Assembly: GCA_016617785.1 (NCBI GenBank)
Contig: JADILM010000005.1
Span: forward strand, 1,798,001-1,862,000
Direction: 5' to 3'
Source of the DNA: Sporobolomyces roseus
Lineage: Eukaryota > Basidiomycota > Microbotryomycetes > Sporidiobolales > Sporidiobolaceae
Length of the DNA stretch: 64,000 nt
In this document: positions 47,354-57,981 of the stretch, piece by piece
How positions within the stretch are numbered: the stretch's first letter is position 1
How the letters are laid out: the number at the start of each line of letters is the position of its first letter
Position numbers and translations under genes: made by a program
The notes under the pieces: model-generated
What the model saw: only the letters and a program-made list of their open reading frames with translations
The model's database searches: none
Told to the model about the DNA's origin: nothing

Positions 47354-47675
47354 CCATTCTTGACCTTTTGTTTGATCTTCCTGTCCCTCTGTTCATTTCC
47401 CGTTCGAAGCTGTAATCTCACAAATCCTGTTCACCGATTGAAACGAGCTGACAAGGAAGTAGAACGGATGTTGCAGGTATCGAGAGAGATTCTAGTAATA
47501 AGTGATTGGGTATGCGAGTGAGGGATAGAACGAGAGTACTGAGTGAGGGTATATGGATGATGCGAATAAGAAAGGAATGAAGAGGGGAGTCGACGGAGCA
47601 TGGGTGGAGTCAAGTCTAGGAGTGGCGCTGATGAGGTGAGATAGGGCGAACATCAGCTAGTCGTCCCCGGCGAAA
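47354..47675. other. Intergenic, convergent 3' ends
   Basis: Lies between AGPR copy 3 (plus) and the HOOK gene (minus). Nothing is seen. Confidence 0.5.
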
Positions 47676-50600
47676 TCAAAGGAAAGAGATCGGGAAACTC
47701 GCCAAACTTTTCCCACCATTCGTAGCTCTCAGTCTCTGTTGTTTGATCCAACTTTGAGGCTGGTACTCTCGTTCACCGTTACTTGAGCTAGAGTTCGAAT
47801 TGACGACTTGTTCACGAAGATGCTTCATAGCGTTGTCGTGCCAGGCTGAGAGAATCAAGGAGTGTTCTCGTTGGTAATTCCGTTCGAGTTCATTCGTGAT
47901 AGACTAGATCGGGAGGGCAGATGAGTATCAGCAACAGCGACAGAGCATAGTCCAAGGTTCTGCAGAAATGATGAGCGTACCTTTTGACGAGCGAGGTCTT
48001 CTGTCAGTTGCGAGATTTGCGAAAGATTCGATTGCATCGTTTCTTCGTAGTTCGCCTATTCAGCAGACGGTGGCGGATCAGTGTCAAGCAGCAAGAGATT
48101 CAAGTGCTATCATGTAAGCGCGGCAAGGAGACGTACCGATAACTCAGCTTTCAACAGCTTGTCTTGCGATTTGATGAACTGTATCCAACAAGAAACTACC
48201 ACATCAGTCTCGCGCGAGCAGGAGAGACATGTAGAGCGAGTGGACACACAGCTTTAGCTTTTTGTAGGTTCTCTTTCAGCCTTTCGACTTCATCTCGCAA
48301 CTCTTTCTCAACTCCAGCAAGTTTCGTTCGATCCGCTTCAGACATTCCCTTCTTGTTCGAGCTGCACACCGACTCTATCGTCAGCCTTTATACTCGCCTG
48401 GTGAACAACACGAGAAGGACGCACCCAAATTCTCGCTCTCTTTCAAGCATCTTCTCCCGTTGATTGATCCCCTCTCCTTGTAATTCAATCTTCTCCATCA
48501 ATAGCTTGTTCACTTCTTCTCGATGAGCCTTGGCACGATCTTCTGCGAGCTTGAGAGAGCCCTTGACTTGTTCCAACTCGGACGAAACGGCGTCTTTCTC
48601 GACAGAAACAGAGGCTCGAAGGGAATGCAGGATCTCGAGTTGATCTTTGTTGACGAGGTTCACTATAATCGCCGGGGATCAGTCAGCCGAACAAAAGCGG
48701 CGAAGGAGAACGGAGAGCTGACGATCAGACTTTGCGATAGTGAGTTCTCGTTGTTGCGATTCGAACTTGACCTCGATTTCTGCCAGTTGTTTTCGAACCT
48801 TTTCGAACTCATCGATCGTTTCGTTGAGATGTTGACGTAGCGCAATAGCTGCTTCAGGGCTGAGAGAAGGAGTTGAATCAGTAAAATAGCCTCCGAATAT
48901 GTCAAAGAACGCCTCACCCATCTCCCACTCTCGATTTCCCGCTCATAATCTCCTCTAGTTTCCTTTCCGCTCTCATTCGCTCCCTCGTCTCCTTCAAGTA
49001 TTCTCCCTCGTATCGCTCCTTCATCCTATTTGAATCCTCCAACAAATTCTCCAGCACCATCAACCGACTTTGATCTGCAGAATTCGATTCCGCCGCCTTG
49101 AGTTGACGCTCCAGTTTCCGAATTCGAAGTTTTAAATCGGTCGTGGTCGTCCCAGTAACCGCATCGTTCAACTCCGATCCGACTCCCTCGAGATCTGAAT
49201 CATCTCCTCCGGTACTATTCTCACGTTTCTTCCCATTTCGTTTCGACCCTTTCTCTCCCAATTCCAACTCCCTCACTCGCTCTTCCAACAATCCAGCTCC
49301 CTCCCTCTCTGTCCCTCGTTCCTCCTCGACGGCTCTCAGTTTCTCTCGAACTCCCTCCAATTCTCCTTTCAATCGTTCGTTCTCTTTCAGGTGTTTCGAT
49401 GATTTCGATTCGAGAGTAGAGATTTGTGATTTGTAGGAATCCATGAGAGGTTTGAAGGTTGAAAGTTTCGTGTTCTCTTCTTCGAGCGTAGTATTCTTGT
49501 CGAGTAAATCAGAATTTTGATCTTCGAGAGTCTATCGTCGCAAGCAAGTGTGATCAGTTCATCCCAAGTCAGAAAGAATCAGAGTGGTATTGACCTTGAT
49601 CACTCGTTTCCATTCACCTGCTTCTTCGACTTTCTTCTTATACTTTTCGAGAACGTTTTCCATCTTCTTCGCTTTCTCACTCGCATGCTTGTACTCGTCC
49701 ATCTGATCTTTCAGTCGAGTAGCTTCAGTCGCCAATGGTGTAAAATCGTCGACCTGTTCAACCTCGACGGAAATTATTCAGCGCGCGAACGATCAATAAC
49801 TTCCAAACGAGACGAACCTTTTTCGTCAATTCCTCAACCAGTTTCGTTTGTTTCTCTGCAAGTTGCTCGGATTCACCAAGTTGATTCTCCGTCTTCTGCC
49901 TGTGAGGTACCACGGATATGATCCATCAATTCCAGCCGAGAACGATGGGAGAATCAGGTGAAACTCACAATTCTCCTCGTAATCGATCAATCTCAGCTTT
50001 CAATCCTAGTTCGTTCCTTTCGCTTGACTTGGCTTTCGATCGTTTCTCGGCATCGAGAGCTCGAGCTTCGGCTGCAGCAGCGGTTTGAAGCGCTTCTTCC
50101 TATTCTCGAACAGAGAGACGGGGGATCAGTCTTTGAGCTGCTTTTAACGGCATGCGAGACTCGGAGCTTACGTGTTCTTCTTTGAGCGCGTTATGTTGTT
50201 CGACGAGATCTTCGTAGATGATTTGTAAAGCTTCTTTGTCGTGCATCAATCTTGATTTCTCGTGTTGGATGTGGTAGAACTCGGAGTCGGCGCTGGAAGA
50301 TCGAAATCAATTCAGCTGGAGATGAGACAAAAGCTGAAGGACTGTCGAAACTTACTCTTGTTCCATTGTTTTATCTCGATCTGAATTTGGGTGAACTTTA
50401 CTCATGACCTATCGAGGTGAGGTTTGATGAGTTGAAGCGATCCAGATGAGGCAAGAGAGAGAGCAGGGTTTACTTGTTCGATCGAATACATGAGCTCTCG
50501 TTGAACCCATTCCTCGAGACCTTGAATCAATTCGATATGTTGTAGTCGGTGTTCAGACTGCGAGGCTTGGGACCATTTCAGCTTCGGATCGGAAGAAGAT

Positions 50601-51221
50601 GAAGATGCGCGAAGACTCACCTGCACAGCGAGAGCGAGAACCAATCCGACCAACTTGCAGATCTCGTCTTCTGCACCTTCTGCTTGAGATTGACCTTTCG
50701 CAACGAGCTGAAGATTCGGTGTGTGGAGTTCCGTCGTTGATGATGACAGTACATCTCTACGCGTGTATTCCTGGTGAGCTGAAGTCCTCAATGTATAGGA
50801 GGAAGGTAAGACTCACTCGAAATAACGAATCAATAATTTGTAAAGTCTCTTCAAATTGTTGAACCTCAATACCCAATTCTCGCTCAACGCTTTCGTATTC
50901 GACAATGAAGCAGTGAGTGGTTTGAAATGATTCGAATCGCTATTCTCCTCTTGAAGAGAGTCAGAACCCAAACCCCCACTTTATCGAAAAGAAAGGGAAG
51001 ACTCACATCTCCAATAGAGCTTGACCTAACACTACACCATCCATCAGATCACCTAACTCGTCCACTTTGTGACCTTCCCCAATACCATCGCTTGTGGTAG
51101 AAGAGAGCAAACGCTGAGTCGAAGGAAGAGTTCGAGTCCACGTCAACAGCGCTTCGGGGAGTTGAGCATGCGTCGAGGTCGATGCAAGGGAGGAGAAGAG
51201 CGATTTGCGAGGTGCTGGCAT
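47676..51221 (-). CDS. HOOK-family dynein adaptor (long coiled coil)
   Basis: A many-exon gene starting at 51221. The N-terminal HOOK domain is clear: LPEALLTWTRTL, DLMDGVVLGQALLE, then ENWVLRFNNLKRLYKLLIRY, EICKLVGLVLALAVQ and HIELIQGLEEWVQREL. The rest is almost continuous coiled coil, with heptad-rich stretches such as LKEEHEEALQTAAAAEARAL and LRIRKLERQLKAAESNSADQ. The protein probably ends at 47676. HOOK proteins link cargo, for example early endosomes, to dynein. Exon ends are clear in places (first exon 51007-51221) but not all were resolved. A frame problem exists between the first and second conserved blocks (50945-51006): the donor is phase 2, but no AG in the interval gives the needed frame. 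Confidence 0.8.
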
Positions 51222-51765
51222 GCCTTAGAGTGAGAGTGAGAGGAGGGAGGAGGGAAGGTTGAGGGATCGTGCGGAAAGAGAGAGAACGGCTCGATGGACG
51301 TGTAAGTTGCGCTCGATGAGGATTATGAATTTCGCTTAGCTGGTGCAGGTGTTCAGTGGCTTGCTTGAAGAGGTTGCTGAAGTGGAGTGATTCGTTGAAG
51401 TCGAAGGGATTTTCGAGAGTCCGCTCTTGCTTCTCTACCACAACCTCGATTCCTGCTTTAGCGCCCCTGAAGATCTAGATCATGCTCAGATACGGTCAGC
51501 AAGGCAATGCAGCTCTCGGTTGGGCTAGCTTCGCTCTGATTTCGCCCTTCTCGTTTCGTCATCTTAGATTCTGCTTCAATGGCTTCTCCCGAGCCTGACG
51601 ACTCTGTGAAGGACTTCACCAGTACGAAGAGCTACTAGGAGACTGTATGGGTCGTCTCTCGCTCCGCGGTACTGTCTAATCCCGATCAAAAACTTGAGGA
51701 ATCGCTCTTTTCCTCTTCCTCTTTCCCCCTTATCCTCTGTTCCTCCTCACTATCGGCCGCCTGAG
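51222..51765. other. Divergent intergenic region
   Basis: Lies between HOOK (minus) and AGPR copy 4 (plus). A CT-rich leader precedes 51766. No gene is supported. Confidence 0.5.
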
Positions 51766-52694
51766 ATGGAGGCACTGCGAGACTCGGTGCGTTTGTCTTC
51801 CGTTCCCTTCTTGGGTGAATCGAAACTGAAAAGCTGTTCTCTTCTTAGCTCGATAAAGCAGTCATCGCTCGACTCCTACACAAAGGGTTCCTCATGATCT
51901 GTGATCTCACCGACAAACCAACTTTCCCCGATTATCCTAGTCGTCGAAACCTTTACCTTCACGGCTATCAATGTTCGGAACAAGATCTCGTTTTAACTGA
52001 ATTCTTACTTGCCGATGTTCAACCTGGTCAGTCTCTTTCTCTCTCTCTTTTGACTTATCGACCTTGAACTGAGAAAAAGATTATCGCAGGTGGCCGACAA
52101 CCTGTCTGGAAGTTCGAGGTTCCAGCAGTTCAAATGGTACGCCTGTGCCGACCTCAGTCAACTTCAACCGATTTGGAAGACTTGTCCCCAAGCCACAGCC
52201 GTCTCGGAGCATCCACACTTCATCTTAGAGCTCATGGCTGGACCTCGATTGGCTGGAGTTCTGCCACAACGAGGAGAAGTCAGACCTGACCTCGGAAATC
52301 AAGGAATGCTTGAGTTCGCGAGTCATGATAGGACAATCCTTGTCGGTACGTCTCGGCTTCTCTCCTACCCACTGCTGAGTCTTAGCTGAACCCCTTTTGC
52401 ACCGTTCTAGAGGAAGGATTCGAATCTCACGGTACCAATTTTCGACATTCGCTGGAACTTCGACAAGAATCTGAAACTCTCGAAGTCTCACACAACCTCG
52501 TACCTCCTCAACAAGTCGTATATCTCGGTATCTACTCGGTATATCAGATCAACGTCCCCCAGAATCGACTCGTTACCAGACATCTGAAGTTTACGGCGAA
52601 ACTTCGTTCGACGTTTCAACCTCGATCTCGCAAAGTTCAGGATACATCTCGCTCTCTCGACGTTTTGAACTCTACACATCGCTCCTCTCGCTGA
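51766..52694 (+). pseudogene. AGPR-family copy 4, with one-base frameshift
   Basis: Exons 51766-51786, 51849-52026, 52090-52345 and 52411-52694. The family blocks are well kept: ARLLHKGFLMICDLTD, YLHGYQCSEQDLVL, VWKFEVPAVQM, then YACADLSQLQPIWKTCP, LMAGPRLAGVLP, QGMLEFASHDRTILV and LVTRHLKFTAKL. Between VPAVQM and YACAD, at about 52136-52140, there is one extra G; exon lengths sum to 739, one more than a multiple of three. All other positions are intact, so this is a very recent lesion, an assembly error, or (unlikely) recoding. Confidence 0.68.
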
Positions 52695-53089
52695 GAACCG
52701 ACTAGGTTCTCCGCAGTTCTCGATATTGTTGGTGTTCGTCGTTTGGTGAGTCGATCTTTTCGCTTCGCTTTCCCTCGATTCGTCAGAAAGCTTATCTTTT
52801 ATCCAATCGTATACAGTTGCAACGAAGCCGAGTCATTATGTGTACTTGACAGGGAAAGACCCGCTCGGCTCTCGTTCTCACCTACGACTGGCGAGTCTTC
52901 GCATCGTTTGACCTCCGCTTCTGCATTTTTGCCCTCGAATCCTCGATGCGCCTTCAAGGGAACTGTCGACAACTCTGACTCAATCTTGTGAAGTCTGGGT
53001 AGTTTCCGCGGTGATGTCTAAACCCGAGGAGCTCGCTCTTGGCTTGCGTTCTCTTTGCGTTCTCCTCTTCTCGCTTCCCCTCTACCTCC
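52695..53089. other. Intergenic
   Basis: Lies between AGPR copies 4 and 5. It shows nothing beyond a pyrimidine-rich leader before 53090. Confidence 0.5.
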
Positions 53090-54034
53090 ATGGCACAGGC
53101 TAGAGTACCGGTACGTTATACTCTTACTGCTCCTTCACGTCACCGAACTAAGCGCTCTTCTACTACAGGTCGACAAGCAGCTTCTCGCTCAACTTCTGTT
53201 CAAGGCTTTCGCGAAGATATGCGCAATCACTGATCAGCCAGATACGAGTTATCCTACAGGTCGAGGGCTTTACATGAGAGGTTATCAATGCGATGCGAAG
53301 GATCTCGTCTTTAGTGGTTCCCAATTTACAGAATTCGAGCCAGGTTAGTCCCATCCTTTCTCCCTGGTCCCTCAGCTGAGTACTCAGCAAACGCATCATC
53401 TAGGTCTAATTCATCAAGTCTGGTATTTCGAAGTCCCGGCGGTCACTATGTACGCTTGTGCTCCGACTGATCCAATTTCGACATTCCCGAATCGTCCAAT
53501 GTGGGTGACTTGCCCTCGCCCTCGCAAGAGGGTCCTATGGAATGACAGAGAGGCGGACCATATCCTCAAAACGATGGCGGGTCCTCGATGTGCAGGAGTT
53601 CTCGAGCTCCCGCGGGAGAAGAGACCTCATTTTCAGACAGAAGGAATGTTGAGATTTGAGGCGGCTGACAGATCAGTCAGAGTGGGTGAGCTTTCTATTC
53701 CCTTCTTGCTACTCTGCTCCTCGGCTGGCTGACCTTGAGAGAACCACGAACAGAGGAGGACTTTCGAGTGAACAGAACCGAGTACCGACAAACACTCGAG
53801 GTTCGTCAAGACGGTGATCCTCAAACTCCTCTGGTCTTTGTCAAAGGTCATCCTCCACCTCAGCACGTCACATATGCTGGCGTATCTTCTCTATATCGAG
53901 CCGACGACCTCATCTATCCGGTCGAGGTCACTCACTTCGTTTTCCGAGCTCACTTGGATTCCCGATTGCGTTATCAACCTCAAGCGCGCGATATTCCCTT
54001 GGTCTCCACTGTCCGGGAAGGTCTAAGGTACTAG
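53090..54034 (+). CDS. AGPR-family protein, copy 5
   Basis: Four exons (53090-53110, 53169-53343, 53404-53685, 53754-54034) sum to 759 bases, 252 residues, phases 0-1-1. Blocks: LLFKAFAKICAITD, LYMRGYQCDAKDLVFSG, VWYFEVPAVTMYACAPTD, MWVTCPRP, TMAGPRCAGVLELP, EGMLRFEAADRSVRV and VTHFVFRAHLDSRLRYQP. This is the cleanest copy and a good reference for the family. It has no signal peptide or membrane segment. The pattern of a short helical start followed by alternating strands suggests a compact soluble domain (inference). Confidence 0.68.
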
Positions 54035-54409
54035 GAAAGCCGGAACTTTGATCGATCATGATCTCTTCCCTACAAATTTACTTTTCAGTCTTCGTAAGCC
54101 GTACTTCGCTCTTGTTGTTCTCGTCTCTGAGCTCTGACCTGTCGATTTTGCTTCCTGTGTGTTAAGGTAGATCTCATCTCCTCAATTCTATACTTCGTTT
54201 CGCAACATCTTTTGTTGCGATTTTCTTCTTTCGCATTTTCCTTTCCTCCGACTTTCTTCCGTTCGCAGCTCTACAACCCCCAAAGTTGACGCACGCGGTG
54301 TGATTTACTTTGCCAAGTCGGTAAGAGACTGTCGACCGCGGCAATATCGGACTTCGAAAGATCCCACGCTTTCCTGCTTTCATCCCTCTCTCTTCTTCAA
54401 GTGAACGCC
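54035..54409. other. Intergenic
   Basis: Lies between AGPR copies 5 and 6 on the plus strand. It is T-rich (3' flank of copy 5). Nothing else is seen. Confidence 0.5.
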
Positions 54410-55372
54410 ATGGACAACAATCATGATTTGTCGCAAGCAGCCGTATGTCGATCGCTCAAGCACTCACGCTTAATCTTCTGACCAGTTTCTCTGGCCGTTA
54501 TCAAATAGCTCGGAACTATCGCAAAGCTCATCACCAAAGCCTTTCGCAATATCGCTCGTATAACAGATTCGGCGCCACACGGCTCGTCGATCTATCGTCA
54601 AGCAAATGAGTACTTCTGCACTCGAGACGACATCGTAGTTGTTCAATCGCATCACCCGCGTTAGTCAGACTCTCTCGTTCTAAAACACCATCCTTGCTGA
54701 TTGAATCGCTGTATAAGATAGTACTGCTGACGCCAATCACGCACCTCGAGATACCGGCCATCGCCATGAACACCTGTCGCGCACAAAGTCCGCAAGCTCA
54801 AGTTCGACAATGGTTAGCTTGTCCGACTACGGCAATCACTACACAAGTGACGGGAATCGAGTACACAATGACAGCTGGTCCTAGATGGGCATGGTGCCTA
54901 GGACGTACAAGCGTTGATGGAGGACGAAGTTCTTTGCCTGCGGCGGAACCGAGCGGAATGGGAGCTTTCCGTCTCTCAAACTGGAGAGACACAGTCAGTT
55001 AGTCGTGACCTTTCCCCTTTACCCTACTATCTAGAAGCTGACTTGAAATTCTGTCAATCAGTGGAGGAAGTTTCTTGGCAAGGAAGGGATTGGATTCACG
55101 AGCTCGTTTTGACGCAGAAGGAACCAGAAGCCATGGTGGATATCTCTGACAGACCGCCAGATGAGGTCGTATATGACGCGGTGTATCGCTTCCATCACAA
55201 AGAGCCACACTACATCCAGAAAGAACGACGCTTCGAGCTCAAGGCAAAACTCGAGCATCAACATCATCCGAATCCCCACCACGTCCAGGCACGAAGTCAG
55301 CCAGCACCACACATCCTCCTCACTCAGCCTGATGACGTCGGTACAGGCTCCAGCAACTTCCGTTTGGCGTAG
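54410..55372 (+). CDS. AGPR-family protein, copy 6 (diverged)
   Basis: Four exons (54410-54442, 54509-54659, 54722-54997, 55062-55372) sum to 771 bases, 256 residues, phases 0-1-1. Blocks: IAKLITKAFRNIARITD, YFCTRDDIVVVQ, LEIPAIAMNTCRAQ, QWLACPTT, MTAGPRWAWCLG and HYIQKERRFELKAKLEHQHH. The second Gly-containing part of the motif is changed (AGPRWAW instead of AGPRxAG). Introns use donors GTTAGT at two places. Intact frame, so probably still coding; the most diverged full-length copy. Confidence 0.6.
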
Positions 55373-55746
55373 CGATAGCGAAACTCTCCTTTATCTTTCT
55401 TTTTTGTCGCATCCTGTCCTTTTGTCCTGTTCACCTACGTTTCCTCTTTGCGTACATTCCCTAATTGTAGGAAAGACGCTCTTTAGTTTCGCCGTTCCGC
55501 TTTGATATCGAGAGAGATCCAGAATCTACCACGGAAAATTCGCAAATAGCTTTGCTTGTCGCTTCTTCAGCTGCTACAGCATTTTCGAGCTCGGGAATAG
55601 CCTCGACGGATACGAGTCGACGAGAAGCGACTCACAGCTTTCTTTGAGCCCTCCTCTTTGTCGACGAGAAATCCTTTCTTCGACTTCTCCGAAGAATTTC
55701 GAAAAAAAAACGTTTCTCTACCTCATTCACTCTCGACTCGCTTCGA
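55373..55746. other. Intergenic
   Basis: Lies between AGPR copy 6 and the RING gene. Nothing is seen. Confidence 0.5.
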
Positions 55747-57674
55747 ATGGGACTCTCTGATATCTTCTCTTCCTCAAATTCATCAACACAGCAACCACAA
55801 GCTAACGATCTCAACCTCGTTCGTCTTTCTTTCCACCACTTTCGGCATTGGAAACAATGACTAATCTTCAATGTGAGGCTATAGGAGAAGGAGGAAGTGT
55901 TTAGAAAACTTACAGAAGATCTTGTACAAGTTAGAGAGGTAAGCCATCAGTCTCCAGCGAGTGTGAAGAGGGAGAAAGTTGGCTCGATGTTGAGGGACAA
56001 AGGAAAAGGCTAGGGAATTCGAGGCAAGAAGCGAATGCCAACAGGGACCTGATATGGTGCATCTACGCTCGTACGCGCGACTCTCAGGGCGAACGGTCGA
56101 GGGTCTGGGACGATCGACGAGGAGAGGAGGAGAAGACATTACGCCGTTCACCCGGTAGAGAGCGACCGGGGCAGTCAGAGGACAACGCACAATGGTAGCA
56201 TGATCAGGAGATTGAGATAGAAGAGCTGACGGAACCTTTCTGTTGACGTTTCGCAGAAGAATGCAAAACTCGAGAGTTCGCAACGGATAGCGATCGCTGT
56301 AAGCTAACCGGTTCCTCTCGACTAATCAGGCACGTGGTCTGAGTACTGATCTGCGTACTCTGCCGGCAAACAGGAGCGAAAGGAAGCTGTGTATCGAACG
56401 AAGGACCTCGAAGACAGCTTGCGAATGAAGGAAGGAGTGCGTTCAAGCTCTCCAATCACCTCTCGGATCTGAGGAAACTGATATAGCTCATGATAGATCC
56501 TCGATAACCTGGAACGACGAATCGAACATCTCGAGAACGAGAACAATCGTTTACTTTCCGTCGAAACCGTTCGTTTCCCTTCCCTCTGGCATTCCCGCCA
56601 CGCTCCGTTCGGCATCGTCTTAATCTCAGCAGTATACTGACCTACCTCTTGCTCTTCCAGGAACTCTCCCTACTACGAGAAGATCAACTCCTCCACCCAC
56701 TCTCCTCTTCCGACGCCTCATTCCGCTACTCACAACTCTCCTCCCTTTTCACCCAACTACGCGACACTTTATCCTGTGCAGTCTGCTACGAGCCTTACAT
56801 CAAGGATCAAGCCGTGTCTTTGATGTGCGGTCACTCGTTCTGTCGAGATTGTTTCACGAATTGGGAAGTTAGACATGTAGAAGCTTGGAAAATGAACCCG
56901 AATCAACAAGGAGTGTATCCGGGAGCGGATTGTCCAGAGTGTAGGAGTAAGGAGGTTAGGAGAGGCAAGGTAAGGATTTGGGCGTTAGAGGAAACGGTTA
57001 GATTGGTTGATCGCGCGGTCAGGGAAATTGAGAAGAATCAGTTCACGCCGGAGATGAAGGAGCGAACGTCATCGATTGATGAGGTGGACGATCTGATCTC
57101 GATGGAGGATGGCGAAGAAGCGAGTGGAGGGACGGCTGCAGAAGAAAGGGAAGGGATGAACGAAGAGGGATCATCAAATTTCGGCGAATCGCACCAGTCA
57201 ACATCAATAATCGACCCCAGTCAGTCTCATTCCAATCAAGCTTCCAACCCAAGCTCTTGGCCTTCCTCGCACGTTCAAGTTCCCGCAGTTGGAACCAGTT
57301 CTTCCCCCGAAACTCCCTCTTTCGAATCTTTGCAACCTACCTCCTCGTCCTCATCTCGCTCTATCGACCCCCTACCTTCCTCACACACGCTTGACGTCTC
57401 TCCTACGACTCCAGCGCCTCCTCTCGATCAAACCATCTCCTCCTCCGACTCTTCAGAACCTCTCTTCGAAACTCCTCAACACCCTTCGGACGCCTTTAAT
57501 CACGCTTCCACTCCTCCTTCCAACGCTTCCTTTGCCTCACAAGACTCTCCAATGCTCGACCTCGACTCACCTGAACCCAGAGTTGTGGAGGAGGATCAGG
57601 AAGAGATGGAAGAAGCGAGGAATTTGTTGAGACCTAGAACTCCGAATCCTTACGTTGCGGTGTTTCGTCGATAG
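55747..57674 (+). CDS. Coiled-coil RING-finger protein (probable E3 ubiquitin ligase)
   Basis: Solid part: exons 56257-56298, 56374-56436, 56497-56568 and 56661-57674, all phase 0. They encode a coiled coil (KEAVYRTKDLEDSLRMKEG then NLERRIEHLENENNRLL) and a C3HC4 RING: CAVCYEPY, then CGHSFCRDC and DCPECR. A long Ser/Pro-rich tail and the end RPRTPNPYVAVFRR-like follow. Upstream exons 55747-55818 (MGLSDIFSSSNSSTQQPQAN) and 55885-55938 (EKEEVFRKLTEDLVQVRE) are likely. A 36-base exon at 56159-56194 could bridge the gap but is weakly supported. RING proteins recruit E2 enzymes; the target is unknown. Confidence 0.7.
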
Positions 57675-57981
57675 AGGGGAAATCTCTATTGCTTTGTTTT
57701 ATGGTTTTCGAATACTGCTTGTTGTCATATACTATCGCTCTTCTCTCGATTACAGGAACTGAGGTTTCGCCGATTCGAGCGAGAGAGGTGAGCTTGAATT
57801 CAGTGATCTTTTGAATAGCGATTTGGCTCTTCGCGAGTAGCTCTACCTCTGAGCTTAAAATAATAGCCCCGTGTTGACCTCCTCCAAAGTTGCGAAAGCT
57901 GAGTCAGCTCTTTCTCCCTCTGAAATTTGTCCAACTTTTCTCTTCTGCTCTCACTTTTCCACTTCGAAACTATCGTATATC
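57675..57981. other. Intergenic
   Basis: 3' flank of the RING gene and leader of the zinc-knuckle gene; CT-rich just before 57982. Confidence 0.5.
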
